From Microbacterium resistens NBRC 103078 (lineage in GTDB: Bacteria; Actinomycetota; Actinomycetes; Actinomycetales; Microbacteriaceae), in assembly GCF_001552355.1 (NCBI RefSeq), contig NZ_BCRA01000010.1, positions 1 through 64,000 of the forward strand: a stretch of DNA of 64,000 nucleotides. The letters run 5' to 3'. The notes under the pieces were generated by a model. It saw nothing but the letters and a program-made list of their open reading frames with translations. It was not told the DNA's origin and did no database searches. Made by a program: the position numbers and the translations under genes. Shown here piece by piece: positions 42,274 through 51,687 of this stretch. Positions within the stretch are counted from its first letter, which is position 1. Every line of letters begins with the position of its first letter.

Positions 42274-43856
42274 CGGTCGCCGCGGCGACGGACGTCGCCC
42301 TGCAGGACCAGCCGCCCATGCTGTCCTGCGTCGACATCCGGAAGTCCTTCGGCGGGGTGCCCGTGCTGAAGGGGGTCGGTCTGAGCCTGGTGCCCGGCAC
42401 CGTGACCGCTCTCGCCGGGGAGAACGGCGCAGGCAAGTCGACGTTGATGAAGATCGCGTCGGGCCAGATGAAGGCGGACGCCGGACGCGTCCTCGTCCGC
42501 GGCGAGGAGCTCGCGTCGGGATCGGCCAGGGACGCGCACCAGCGGGGCATCGCCATCGTCCCTCAGGAGCTCGCGTCGATTCTGGACACGACCGTATACG
42601 AGAACATCTTCGTCGGGCGCGAGCTGCGCAACCGCGCGGGGCTCGTCGACCGCCGCCGGATGGCGAAGGAGGCGCGGCGGATGCTGGGCGAGTTCGGCGT
42701 CGACATCGACCCGGGCGCGCGGATGGGGTCCTTGCCGGTGGGCCTCAGGCAGATCGTCGAGATCGTCAAGGCGACCAGCACCGGAGCACGCGTGCTGCTG
42801 CTGGACGAGCCGACGAGCGCGATCGCCGAGCGCGAGGTCGCGCGTCTCATCGAGAGCATGCGGATGCTGCGCGACCGCGGTGTCGCGATCCTGTTCACCA
42901 CGCACAAGATGGAGGAGATCCGGGCGGTCGCGGACCGGGTCGTCGTGCTCCGCGACGGCGGCCTCGTTGCCGACCAGCCGTTGTCCTCGCTCAGCGACGA
43001 CGACATCGTCACGGCGATGATCGGCCGTGAGCTGGAGGATCTCTTCCCCGACCTCCCGCCGCCGTCCGACGAGGTGGCGTTGACGGTGCGGGGGCTCGCC
43101 TACCCGGCCGCGCCGCAGCCGGTCGACCTTCAGATCCGCCGGGGCGAGATCGTCGGCCTCGCCGGTCTGGTCGGCGCGGGGCGCACCGAGCTCATCGAGG
43201 CCCTGTTCGGAGTCCGTGCGTCGACCGCCGGGGAGATCCGCGTCGGTGGGACCCGGATCCGTCGCGGCCGTCCCGCGGACGCGATCACCGCGGGCATGGC
43301 GCTCGTCCCCGAGGACCGCAAGGGCGCCGGCGCCGTGCTGAGCATGGACATCCTCGCGAACGCGACCCTCCCCCGGATGGGTGCCTTCTCCCTGGGCGGG
43401 TGGCTCCGGGGGCGAAGCCGTGCGGACGCGGTGTCGCGCGTGATGGACTCCGTCCGTCTGCGCAGCCGAGGGCTCGGGCAGCTCATGGAGACCCTGTCGG
43501 GCGGCAATCAGCAGAAGGTCGTCCTGGCCCGATGGCTCACCGGCGAGGTCAGGGTCCTCCTGCTCGACGAGCCCACCCGCGGGGTCGACGTCGGCGCCCG
43601 CAGCGAGATCTACCGGATCATCACCGACCTGGCGGGCTCGGGCATGGCGGTCGTCATGGCCTCCAGCGACATGCCGGAGATCCTCTCCCTCTCGCACCGC
43701 GCGCTCGTGATGAAGGACGGCGCCGTCGTCGCGGAGCTCGATCGCGCCGCCCTCCAGCACCCTGACGTGCAGGATCGCATCTTCCGACTCGCCAGCGGTC
43801 TCGACGCCTCCGGCGCGCCCACCGGCATCGCCCCCTCTCCCAAGGACGACCAATGA
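42270..43856 (+). CDS. Sugar ABC transporter ATP-binding protein (two ABC domains)
   Basis: A 528-residue CUT2 ATPase with tandem ABC domains. Domain 1 has Walker A GENGAGKST (about residue 50), a degenerate signature LPVGLRQIVEIVKA, and Walker B VLLLDEPTSAI. Domain 2 has the altered Walker A GLVGAGRTE usual for this family, signature LSGGNQQKVVLARW, and Walker B VLLLDEPTRGV. This is the RbsA/XylG/AraG layout. The GTG start overlaps the polyol dehydrogenase stop, and the ATG of the permease overlaps its own stop. Confidence 0.94.
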   Translation: MTVAAATDVALQDQPPMLSCVDIRKSFGGVPVLKGVGLSLVPGTVTALAGENGAGKSTLMKIASGQMKADAGRVLVRGEELASGSARDAHQRGIAIVPQELASILDTTVYENIFVGRELRNRAGLVDRRRMAKEARRMLGEFGVDIDPGARMGSLPVGLRQIVEIVKATSTGARVLLLDEPTSAIAEREVARLIESMRMLRDRGVAILFTTHKMEEIRAVADRVVVLRDGGLVADQPLSSLSDDDIVTAMIGRELEDLFPDLPPPSDEVALTVRGLAYPAAPQPVDLQIRRGEIVGLAGLVGAGRTELIEALFGVRASTAGEIRVGGTRIRRGRPADAITAGMALVPEDRKGAGAVLSMDILANATLPRMGAFSLGGWLRGRSRADAVSRVMDSVRLRSRGLGQLMETLSGGNQQKVVLARWLTGEVRVLLLDEPTRGVDVGARSEIYRIITDLAGSGMAVVMASSDMPEILSLSHRALVMKDGAVVAELDRAALQHPDVQDRIFRLASGLDASGAPTGIAPSPKDDQ

Positions 43857-44860
43857 ACGACATCCGCACCTCCTCGCCGGCCTTCTCGACCGACACCGGC
43901 GTGAAGCGCTTCAGCCCCACCTGGTTCGGCGACATCGCGATCCGCTACGCGATGGTGATCGTGATGGTGCTCATCATCGCGTTCTTCCTCTACCGCAGCG
44001 CGCGCTTCGGCACGGTGGAGAACCTGCAGACGATCCTCGTGGCCGCCGCGCCTTTCGCCCTCATCGCGCTCGGCCAGACCCTGGTCATCCTCACGGGCGG
44101 CATCGACCTCTCCGTGGGGAGCGTGATCGCCGCATCCGCGGTGTTCGGCAGCCTGACCGCCAAGGCCTTCCCGGACCAGGTCTGGCTCGCGCTCGTCGCC
44201 GGTGTGCTCGTCGGCTTCGTCGCGGGGGCGGTCAACGGGTTCGTCGTGTCGGTGATGAAGGTGCCGCCGTTCATCGCGACGCTGGGCATGCTGACCCTCG
44301 CGTCAGGGGTCGCGTACGTCGCCGGCAACGGCGCACCCATCACGGGGCTGCCCGCGGACTTCTCGGCCATTGCGAACGCGCAGTTCGCCGGTCTGACGCT
44401 GCCGGTGATCCTGATGATCGTCGGCATCCTGGGGCTGGCGCTGATCATGCGCCGCACCACGTGGGGCATGCGGGTCTACGCCATCGGCGGCAACCCCGTC
44501 GCCGCACGGATCGCGGGGATCAACGTCGGTCGCACGGTCTTCAGCGTCTACGCGATCTCCGGTGTGCTCGCGGGGATCTCCGGTGTCATGCTCGCCAGTC
44601 GCGTGACCCTCGGCGCACCCAACCTGGGCGTCGGCTACGAGCTCGACGCGATCGCTGCGGTCGTCATCGGCGGGGCGAGCCTCCTCGGCGGCCGGGGCTC
44701 GATCTGGGGCACGGCGCTGGGCCTGCTCCTCATCCAGACGCTGAACAACGGTCTCGACATCCTGACCGTCCCCGCCTACTGGCAGAAGGTCATCAAGGGT
44801 CTGCTCATCGTCGCGGCGGTCGCCGTCGACGTGTGGGCGACCCGGCGGCGAAGCCGATAG
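43853..44860 (+). CDS. Sugar ABC transporter permease (CUT2/RbsC type)
   Basis: A 335-residue BPD_transp_2 permease with multiple hydrophobic segments. The conserved [39 protein letters not shown] and [21 protein letters not shown] blocks are clear. It works with the two-domain ATPase before it and the lipoprotein after it as a CUT2 importer for a sugar or polyol. The ATGA overlap with the ATPase indicates co-translation. Confidence 0.94.
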   Translation: MNDIRTSSPAFSTDTGVKRFSPTWFGDIAIRYAMVIVMVLIIAFFLYRSARFGTVENLQTILVAAAPFALIALGQTLVILTGGIDLSVGSVIAASAVFGSLTAKAFPDQVWLALVAGVLVGFVAGAVNGFVVSVMKVPPFIATLGMLTLASGVAYVAGNGAPITGLPADFSAIANAQFAGLTLPVILMIVGILGLALIMRRTTWGMRVYAIGGNPVAARIAGINVGRTVFSVYAISGVLAGISGVMLASRVTLGAPNLGVGYELDAIAAVVIGGASLLGGRGSIWGTALGLLLIQTLNNGLDILTVPAYWQKVIKGLLIVAAVAVDVWATRRRSR

Positions 44861-44918
44861 CCGCCTCCCGGCACCCGCCGACTCCGGCAGCACACGAACC
44901 ACCAACGAGAGGAATCAC

Positions 44919-45992
44919 ATGTTCACCAAGAAGAGCCGCACCGTCGCGACCTTCGTCCTCGCATCCGTCGCCGGGCTGGCGCTCGCCGGGTGCGGTGCCG
45001 GAGACCCGTCCGCCAACGCCGGCGGCGACGGGGGCGGCGAGGAGCGCATCACCATCGGGGTCAGCGTCTACGACATGTCCTCCTTCGTCACGGAGGGGAA
45101 GGAAGGCATCGAGCGCTACGCGGACGAGAACAACATCGAGATCCTGTGGAACTCGGCGGGCCTCGACGTCAACACCCAGGCGAGCCAGGTCGACCAGTAC
45201 ATCACCGCGGGCGTCGACGCGATCGTGGTCATCCCGGTTCAGGCGGACTCGCTGCAGCCGCAGATCGCCGCGGCGAAGGCCGCCGACATCCCCTTCTTCG
45301 ACGTGAACGCCGCGCTGGACAGCCCCGACCTCACCGGCTCGGTGCAGCCGGACGACGTGGCGGCCGGTGAGCAGGAGGCGCAGATGATGGTGGACGCGCT
45401 CGAGGGCAAGGGCAACGTCATCATCCTGCAAGGGCCGCTCGGCGGCTCGGGGGAGATCAACCGGGGCAAGGGGATCGACAACGTCCTCGCGCAGCACCCG
45501 GAGATGAAAGTCCTCGCCAAGGACACCGCGAACTGGAAGCGGGACGAGGCCGTGAACAAGGTCAGCAACTGGATCTCCGCGTTCGGGGACGACATCGACG
45601 GCGTCATCGCGCAGAACGACGACATGGGCCTGGGCGCGCTGCAGGCCCTCAAGGAGGCGGGGATGACCGGCGTTCCGATCGTCGGCATCGACGGCATCGC
45701 CGACGGCCTCGAAGCGGTCAAGAACGGTGACTTCGTGGGGACCTCGCTGCAGAACGGCACCGTCGAGCTCTCGGCGGGTGTCGCCTACGCGGCCGCCGTG
45801 GTCCGCGGAGAGGACGTCGAGGAGAACCCGATCTACCTGATGCCGGCGATCACGAAGGACAATGTCGACGAGGCGATTGCCCACGTGGTCACCGAGCGCG
45901 CGGCGTTCCTCGACCAGCTCACCGAGATGACGAACAAGAACCTGAAGACGGGCAACATCGCCTACGAGGGCCTCACCGGTCAGACGGAATGA
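44919..45992 (+). CDS. Sugar ABC transporter substrate-binding lipoprotein
   Basis: A 357-residue lipoprotein with lipobox LALAGC (about residues 20-25) and a Gly-rich linker. The type I binding-protein fold (RbsB/XylF-like) shows [40 protein letters not shown], and [20 protein letters not shown]. It starts after AGAGGAA. It supplies the permease/ATPase pair upstream. A hairpin lies between it and the xylulokinase gene, as after the other CUT2 binding protein in this window. Confidence 0.93.
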   Translation: MFTKKSRTVATFVLASVAGLALAGCGAGDPSANAGGDGGGEERITIGVSVYDMSSFVTEGKEGIERYADENNIEILWNSAGLDVNTQASQVDQYITAGVDAIVVIPVQADSLQPQIAAAKAADIPFFDVNAALDSPDLTGSVQPDDVAAGEQEAQMMVDALEGKGNVIILQGPLGGSGEINRGKGIDNVLAQHPEMKVLAKDTANWKRDEAVNKVSNWISAFGDDIDGVIAQNDDMGLGALQALKEAGMTGVPIVGIDGIADGLEAVKNGDFVGTSLQNGTVELSAGVAYAAAVVRGEDVEENPIYLMPAITKDNVDEAIAHVVTERAAFLDQLTEMTNKNLKTGNIAYEGLTGQTE

Positions 45993-45999
45993 CGGAGGG

Positions 46000-46032
46000 C
46001 GGGACACGGGCACGGCGGTGACCCGTGTCCCG
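46000..46032 (+). terminator. Intercistronic hairpin after the second binding-protein gene
   Basis: CGGGACACGGG pairs with CCCGTGTCCCG (11 bp, 11-base loop), starting 7 bases after the stop and ending 20 bases before the xylulokinase ATG. It probably protects or enriches the binding-protein mRNA end. Confidence 0.6.
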
Positions 46033-46052
46033 CGGCGGGACAGGAGAAGCGG

Positions 46053-47453
46053 ATGCCGAGGACGTATGTCGCCGGGGTGGACTCGTCCACGCAGAGCTGC
46101 AAGGTGAGCGTGTACGATCTCGCCACGGGACGCACGGTCCGGGCCGGCCGAGCCCCGCATCCGCCGGGGACCGAGGTCGATCCCGAAGCCTGGTGGACGG
46201 CCTTGCGGGCGGCGATCGCTGACGCCGGCGGGCTGGACGGGGTCGCCGCGGTCTCCGTCGCCGCGCAGCAGCACGGCCTGGTCGCGCTCGACGCCGAGGG
46301 GAACGTCGTCCGCGACGCGCTGCTGTGGAACGACGTCCGGAGCGCGGACGCCGCCTCCGCGTTGGTCGCCGAGATCGGCGCGGATGAGTACGCGCGTCGG
46401 GTCGGGCTCGTCCCGGTCGCCTCGTTCACGGCGGCGAAGCTGCGATGGCTCCGTGACCATGAGCCGGACCGTGCCGCCCGGGTCGCCGCGGTCGCCCTGC
46501 CGCACGACTGGCTCTCCTGGCGGCTGCGCGGCTTCGGCCCCGCGGGGTCAGGCGGGCGGGGTCCCGTGCTCGAGGAGCTCGCCACTGACCGCTCCGACGC
46601 CAGCGGCACCGCATACTGGAGCGCCGCCACCGGCGCGTACGACGCCGATCTGCTGCGCCAGGCGTTCGGTCGCGTGCCGGTCCTTCCCCGCGTGCTCGGC
46701 CCGGCGGAGCGGATGGGGACCACGCCGGACGGGGTCGTGATCGGCGCAGGACTGGGCGACAATGCCGGCGGCGCGCTCGGACTGGGGGTCGGGCCGGGGG
46801 ACGCCGTGATCTCGATCGGCACGAGCGGCACGGTCTTCGCGGTCTCGGAACGCGCACTCTCCGATCCGACGGGGGTGGTCGCCGGCTTCGCCGACGGGAG
46901 CGGTCATCATCTGCCGCTCGTGGCGACCCTCAATGCTGCCCGTGTGCTCGACGCGGTGGCAGGGCTGCTCGGTGTCGACCATGCCGGGCTCGCCCGCCTC
47001 GCTCTCGATGCGGAGCCCGGATCCGGCGGTCTGGTGCTGCAGCCGTACTTCGAGGGCGAGCGCACCCCGAACCGACCGGACGCGACGGCGACGCTGTTCG
47101 GCATGACGCTGACGTCCACTCGGCGCGAGAGTCTGGCGCGCGCCGCGGTGGAAGGACTGCTGTGCGGCCTCGCCGACGGGCTCGACGCGATCCGGCGGTG
47201 CGGGGTCCCGGCGCGGCGGGTGCTTCTCATCGGCGGTGCCGCGCGCAACGCCGCGGTGTCCGCGATCTCGGCACAGGTGCTCGATCTGCCCGTCGTGGTG
47301 CCGGGGATCGAGGAGGCCGTGGCCCGAGGTGCGGCGGTGCAGGCGGGCTGGGCCCTGACCGGGGAGCGGCCGTCCTGGGAGGACGCCTCTGCACGCTCCG
47401 TCCCGGCGGATCACCACCCGGTCATCCGCGAGCAATACCTCGCCCGCGCCTGA
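46053..47453 (+). CDS. xylB: Xylulokinase
   Basis: A 466-residue FGGY kinase with XylB features: [19 protein letters not shown] at the N-terminus, [14 protein letters not shown] (the QQHG substrate block), LLWNDVRS, and [38 protein letters not shown] carries the catalytic Asp, [12 protein letters not shown] the phosphate loop, and [17 protein letters not shown] follows, conserved in xylulokinases. It makes D-xylulose-5-phosphate for the pentose phosphate pathway. As last gene of the Zn-polyol dehydrogenase/ABC operon it fits xylitol or D-arabitol use. No xylose isomerase is near, supporting a polyol rather than xylose as the source. Confidence 0.9.
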   Translation: MPRTYVAGVDSSTQSCKVSVYDLATGRTVRAGRAPHPPGTEVDPEAWWTALRAAIADAGGLDGVAAVSVAAQQHGLVALDAEGNVVRDALLWNDVRSADAASALVAEIGADEYARRVGLVPVASFTAAKLRWLRDHEPDRAARVAAVALPHDWLSWRLRGFGPAGSGGRGPVLEELATDRSDASGTAYWSAATGAYDADLLRQAFGRVPVLPRVLGPAERMGTTPDGVVIGAGLGDNAGGALGLGVGPGDAVISIGTSGTVFAVSERALSDPTGVVAGFADGSGHHLPLVATLNAARVLDAVAGLLGVDHAGLARLALDAEPGSGGLVLQPYFEGERTPNRPDATATLFGMTLTSTRRESLARAAVEGLLCGLADGLDAIRRCGVPARRVLLIGGAARNAAVSAISAQVLDLPVVVPGIEEAVARGAAVQAGWALTGERPSWEDASARSVPADHHPVIREQYLARA

Positions 47454-47480
47454 CCGCCGGCCCCGGATCGGCCCCCGGGC

Positions 47481-48647
47481 TCAGGCGCCCCAGCCGGCCT
47501 GGGCGCCGCCGACGCGCTCGGCGGCGATCCGCTCGGCGTACCCGGAGGCGGCATAGGCGGCCATGGGGTCGGCGGGGAGGCCGCGGGACTGGCGCCATTC
47601 GGCGAGAGCGGGGCGCACGTCCGTGGCGAAGGCGTCCATGAAGACGGCGTTCGCGCCGAGGACGTCGCCCGCCCGCTGCGCGGCCGCGAGCGCCTCGCGG
47701 TCCAGCAGCAGCGCGCGCGCCGTCATCTCCTGGACGTTGAGCACCGAGCGGATCTGCCCGGGGATCTTGTCCTCGATGTTGTGGCACTGGTCGAGCATGA
47801 AGGCCACGTCGGCGTTGTTGAGCGCGCCGCCGCGGATCACCTCGACCAGGATGCGGAACAGCTGGAACGGATCCGCCGCGCCGACGATCAGATCGTCGTC
47901 CGCGTAGAAGCGGCTGTTGAAGTCGAACGATCCGAGCCGGCCGAGGCGCAGCAGCTGCATGACGATGAACTCGATGTTCGTCCCGGGGGCGTGGTGGCCG
48001 GTGTCCAGGCACACCATCGCCTTCTCGCCGAGCGCGACGACCTGGGCGTAGCTCGTCCCCCAGTCCGGCACGTCCGTGTGATAGAACGCCGGCTCGAAGA
48101 ACTTGTACTCGAGCACGAGTCGCTGGTCGTCCCCGAGGCGGTCGTAGATCTCCTGAAGAGAGTCGTGCAGGCGGTCCTGCCGGCTGCGCATGTCGGCCTG
48201 CCCGGGGTAGTTGGATCCCTCCGCGAGCCAGATCTTGAGGTCCCGGCCGCCGGTCTGGTCCATCACGTCGATGCAGGCCAGGTGGTGGTCGATCGCCTTG
48301 CGGCGGATCCGCTCGTCCTCGTGGGTGAGGGCGCCGAGCCGGTAGTCGTCGTCCTGGAACGTGTTGGAGTTGACCGTCCCGAGGGCGACGCCGTGATCCT
48401 CCGCATGCCGGCGGAGGTCGGCGAACGAGTCCACCGTGTCCCACGGGATGTGCAGCGCGACGGTCGGGGCGAGGCCGGTGTGCGCGTGCACCTGGGCGGC
48501 GTCGGCGATCTTCTCGTACGGGTCCCGCGGCGTGCCGGGGCTGCCGAAGACCTTGAAACGGGTCCCGGAGTTCCCGAACGCCCACGAGGGGAGCTCGATC
48601 GCCTGCTTCTCCAGGGCGCTGAGGACGTCGGAAGGGAGTGCGGTCAT
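47481..48647 (-). CDS. rhaI: L-rhamnose isomerase (RhaI type)
   Basis: A 388-residue TIM-barrel metal-dependent isomerase converting L-rhamnose to L-rhamnulose, of the Pseudomonas/Actinobacteria RhaI type rather than E. coli RhaA. Visible family blocks are WAFGNSGTRFKVFGSPGTPR, VALHIPWDT, GTVNSNTFQDDDYRLG, KIWLAEGSNYPGQ, LEYKFFEPAFYHTDVPDWGT, CLDTGHHAPGTNIEF and DFNSRFYADDDLIVG, which hold the metal-ligand Glu, Asp and His. The start overlaps the stop of the rhamnosidase by 4 bases, coupling release of rhamnose to its isomerisation. It faces xylB tail to tail. Confidence 0.95.
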   Translation of the reverse strand: MTALPSDVLSALEKQAIELPSWAFGNSGTRFKVFGSPGTPRDPYEKIADAAQVHAHTGLAPTVALHIPWDTVDSFADLRRHAEDHGVALGTVNSNTFQDDDYRLGALTHEDERIRRKAIDHHLACIDVMDQTGGRDLKIWLAEGSNYPGQADMRSRQDRLHDSLQEIYDRLGDDQRLVLEYKFFEPAFYHTDVPDWGTSYAQVVALGEKAMVCLDTGHHAPGTNIEFIVMQLLRLGRLGSFDFNSRFYADDDLIVGAADPFQLFRILVEVIRGGALNNADVAFMLDQCHNIEDKIPGQIRSVLNVQEMTARALLLDREALAAAQRAGDVLGANAVFMDAFATDVRPALAEWRQSRGLPADPMAAYAASGYAERIAAERVGGAQAGWGA

Positions 48648-51424
48648 GATGCGGTGCTTTCTTCGCTACGGAGGAGGCGGACGGTGTGGGTTCCGGGGCC
48701 GAGGTCGTCGTCGGCGTCGACCCGCCAGCCCGGGCCGGCGTCCAGGCGGGCGCGCACGCCGATCGGGATCTCGACGGTCAGATCCGCGTCGGCGTCGCGG
48801 CGGCGCCAGTCCACCGCGATGCGCCCGGCCGGCGCGTCCACGTGGGCGCGGCAGTGGTCGAGGGGGCCGTCGAGGTCGGGCGAGATCCGCGTGACCCGGT
48901 AGCCGGGCTCGATCGCCTCGATCCCGGCCTGTCTCCGCATGATCCAGTCGACGACGCAGCCGAAGGCGTAGTGGTTCATCGACATGCGCTCGACGGTGCC
49001 GTCCTCGTGCACGGCGTGCCAGGACTCCCAGATGGTGGTCGCGCCGTGGTCGACCTCGTACAGCCAGGACGGCGCGGTGTCCTGTGTGAGGAGCGTCCGG
49101 GCGAGGTCGCGGTGGCCGTTGTCCCACAGCACGTCCAGCAGGAAGGGCACGGAGACGAACCCCGTGTCGAGGTGGTCGCCGGCGGCGTGGACGAGCTCGA
49201 CCAGGCGCTCCACGACGCGCGGGCGGATCTCGGCCGGGACGGCGTCGAAGGCCAGCGCGAGGACCGCGATCCCCTGCATGTCCGGTCCGATGCGCCCGTC
49301 CTCGCCCACGTACTCGGCGGCGAAGGCGGCGCGGACCGCGGCCGCCTGCTCCCGGGCCCGCGCGGCGGTGTCGTGCTCGCCCAGCGCGGCGGCGCTGGCC
49401 GCGTACAGGTCGAGCGAGCGGATCTGGAACAGCGGGCCGGTCAGCTCCGCGGTGAGCTGCGGAGCGAGCATGATGGCAGAGAACTCGTCGAGCCCCGCCG
49501 CCTCGGGGCGCGAGCCGTCCAGCGTCGACGGCGCGAGCCAGTCCCCGAAGTTCGGCTGGCCGTTCCACAGCAGGCGGTGGCGGGCGAGCACCTCCTCTGA
49601 CGCGGTGTCGGGATCGATCCGGGAGGGATGGGTCGCCGCCGCGTCCGCGGTCTGGTACTCGACCCACGCCCGCATCGCGTCCAGGTTGTCGCGCAGGAAC
49701 CGCGGGTCGCCGTAGTGGCGGTACAGCTCCCAGGGCGCGATGGTGATCGCGTCCGCCCACCCGGCGGCGGCATGGATGCCGCCGAGCCCCGCGTTCGGGC
49801 GCGTCGGGTCGTCCATCGCCGGCGGCATCGGGACGATGATCGGCACCACGCCGTCGTGGGCGGCCTGGTCCACCCGGACGTTGCGCAGCCAGCGCTCCAG
49901 GAACGCCGCGACGCCCATCAGCGTGGCGGCCGTCGGCACGAAGATCTGCAGGTCGCCCGTCCAGCCGGCGCGCTCGCGCTGCGGGCAGTCGGTCGGGACG
50001 GCGAGGAAGTTGGACCGCTGCGACCACACCGTGTTCTCCACGAGGCGGTCGAGCCGCGGATGGGAGGACGTGAAGGACGCGGTGGCCTCCAGGTCGTTGG
50101 CGATCACGACCGCCGTGAAGTCCGCGGGATCCGGGGTCCCCGGGTAGCCGATGAGCTTGACGTATCGGAAGCCGTGGAAGGTGAACAGCGGCTCCCACTC
50201 CTCGCCCTCCGAGCGCCCGGCCAGCACGTACTCGTCCGCCTGGTCCTTGTTGACGCCGAGGATGTTGTCCAGGAAGTTCCCCTCCGCGTCCACGACCTCC
50301 GCGTGCTCCAGACGGACGACGGTGCCGCGCTCGCCGCGGACCCTCATGCGCACGCGCCCGGCCAGCACCTGGCCGAAGTCGACGACGGTCTCGCCGGAGG
50401 GGGTCGTGAGCACGGCCTGTGCGGGAAGCTCGCGGACGCGGCGGATCGGCTCTCCGACGAACGGGACGAGGGGGACCTCGACGGGAACGAGCGCGCACGG
50501 CGCCCCGTCGGCGAACGCGTCGTCGCCGTCCGGCGTGTCCCACCCGTCGATCTCCGCGCGGGCGTCGTGGCGTTCGCCGATGAAGATGTCGGACCAGTCG
50601 ATGGGGCCGCGGACACTGCGCACACCCTCGTCCGGGCGGATCACATGCTGCGATCCGTCGGCGAGGTCGACCTCCAGCCGCCAGGTCGCGCGCAGGACGT
50701 CGCCGTACTGCGCGCTGCGCCCGAGGATCGAGATCCGCCCGGCGTACCATCCGTCGCCCAGGATCACCCCGAGCACGTTTCGGCCGGGACGCAGGAGCGC
50801 GGTGACGTCGTGGGTCATCACGGAGATCTCGTGCTGGTAGCTCTCGTAGCCGGGGGCCAGCAGACCGTCGCCGGCGGGGCGGCCGTTCACGGACGGATGG
50901 TGCACGCCCTGGCTCGTGATGCGCAGTCGAGCGGACACCGGCGCGGACGGCAGGTCGAAGCTCTGCCGGAGGTACCGGGGCGGGTGCAGGCGGTCCCCGG
51001 GCGGCGTGGCCGTGTCGGCGGCGGCGAAGACCTCCGGCCCCAGCTCCAGCGGGCCTTCGACGAGGACCGGCTGCTGCGGGGGCTCGACCCACGCGGCGTC
51101 CCAGTCGGCGAGACCGATCCCGAAGGTGCTCGAGGCGGTGGCGACCGTGCCGTCGTCGCCGCGCACGGAGAGGTCCCAGCGGTACTCGGCGCCGGGCTCA
51201 CCGCTGAACCCGGCCAGCTCCGCGGCGGACTCGGCGGAGTCGAGCCAGTCGGTGTCGTGGACGGGCTCTCCGTCCCGGGCGCGGGTGACGCGGATCCGAT
51301 GCGCGCGCGGCAGGATCCGGGTCCCCTCGGCCGAGAGGCGCCAGGTGAGCCGCGGGCTCGTACGGCGCAGGGCCAGCGGGCGCACGAGGTGATCGGCCCG
51401 CAGGTCGGTGAGGAGGAGAGGCAT
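48644..51424 (-). CDS. Alpha-L-rhamnosidase (GH78)
   Basis: A 926-residue GH78 glycosidase. It has an N-terminal beta domain (LRADHLVRPLALRRTSPRLT), then the carbohydrate-binding N region (PRYLRQSFDLP, LGDGWYAGRISILG), then the (alpha/alpha)6 barrel. The catalytic acid region is DCPQRERAGWTGDLQIF and the late catalytic Glu lies in GATTIWESWHAVHEDG. No signal peptide is seen, so it is probably cytoplasmic and acts on imported rhamnosides. ATG 51424 has AAAGGAG upstream. A TTGACC-18-TACATT promoter precedes it with a TGAATCGATTCA operator just downstream. It is ATGA-coupled to rhaI. Confidence 0.93.
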   Translation of the reverse strand: MPLLLTDLRADHLVRPLALRRTSPRLTWRLSAEGTRILPRAHRIRVTRARDGEPVHDTDWLDSAESAAELAGFSGEPGAEYRWDLSVRGDDGTVATASSTFGIGLADWDAAWVEPPQQPVLVEGPLELGPEVFAAADTATPPGDRLHPPRYLRQSFDLPSAPVSARLRITSQGVHHPSVNGRPAGDGLLAPGYESYQHEISVMTHDVTALLRPGRNVLGVILGDGWYAGRISILGRSAQYGDVLRATWRLEVDLADGSQHVIRPDEGVRSVRGPIDWSDIFIGERHDARAEIDGWDTPDGDDAFADGAPCALVPVEVPLVPFVGEPIRRVRELPAQAVLTTPSGETVVDFGQVLAGRVRMRVRGERGTVVRLEHAEVVDAEGNFLDNILGVNKDQADEYVLAGRSEGEEWEPLFTFHGFRYVKLIGYPGTPDPADFTAVVIANDLEATASFTSSHPRLDRLVENTVWSQRSNFLAVPTDCPQRERAGWTGDLQIFVPTAATLMGVAAFLERWLRNVRVDQAAHDGVVPIIVPMPPAMDDPTRPNAGLGGIHAAAGWADAITIAPWELYRHYGDPRFLRDNLDAMRAWVEYQTADAAATHPSRIDPDTASEEVLARHRLLWNGQPNFGDWLAPSTLDGSRPEAAGLDEFSAIMLAPQLTAELTGPLFQIRSLDLYAASAAALGEHDTAARAREQAAAVRAAFAAEYVGEDGRIGPDMQGIAVLALAFDAVPAEIRPRVVERLVELVHAAGDHLDTGFVSVPFLLDVLWDNGHRDLARTLLTQDTAPSWLYEVDHGATTIWESWHAVHEDGTVERMSMNHYAFGCVVDWIMRRQAGIEAIEPGYRVTRISPDLDGPLDHCRAHVDAPAGRIAVDWRRRDADADLTVEIPIGVRARLDAGPGWRVDADDDLGPGTHTVRLLRSEESTAS

Positions 51425-51441
51425 CGACGGCTCCTTTGCTC

Positions 51442-51494
51442 TGAATCGATTCAAGTCTGAGATGAATGTAATGCGGAAGACCGAAGGGGGTCAA
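51442..51494 (-). promoter_or_regulatory. Promoter of the rhamnosidase-rhaI operon with LacI operator
   Basis: On the minus strand -35 TTGACC (51494-51489), an 18-base spacer and -10 TACATT (51470-51465). The palindrome TGAATCGATTCA at 51442-51453 falls just after the predicted start point. Confidence 0.7.
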
Positions 51495-51546
51495 GTCGGT
51501 CAGAATGACGTGAGCGCCTGGCGTCAAGCCTCTTCCTCGAGACTGG

Positions 51547-51575
51547 TTGTGAATCGATTCATTCCCTGCTAGCGT
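51547..51575 (+). promoter_or_regulatory. Promoter of the MFS-rhamnosidase operon with LacI operator
   Basis: -35 TTGTGA (51547-51552), a 17-base spacer and -10 TAGCGT (51570-51575). An identical TGAATCGATTCA at 51550-51561 overlaps the -35 box. Confidence 0.7.
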
Positions 51576-51641
51576 GCAGTCACCCTCCCGATTCGCCCGG
51601 CGCCGGAACCCCATCCGGCGTCACCGACCGGGCCGCTCGCG

Positions 51642-51677
51642 TTCACACGCTCACGTTCATTCACACGCTCACGTTCA
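51642..51677 (+). repeat. Tandem 18-bp duplication in the MFS leader
   Basis: TTCACACGCTCACGTTCA occurs twice back to back (51642-51659 and 51660-51677), in the leader between promoter and ribosome-binding site. The copies are identical, suggesting recent slippage or a leader element. Confidence 0.8.
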
Positions 51678-51687
51678 AAGGAGAACC

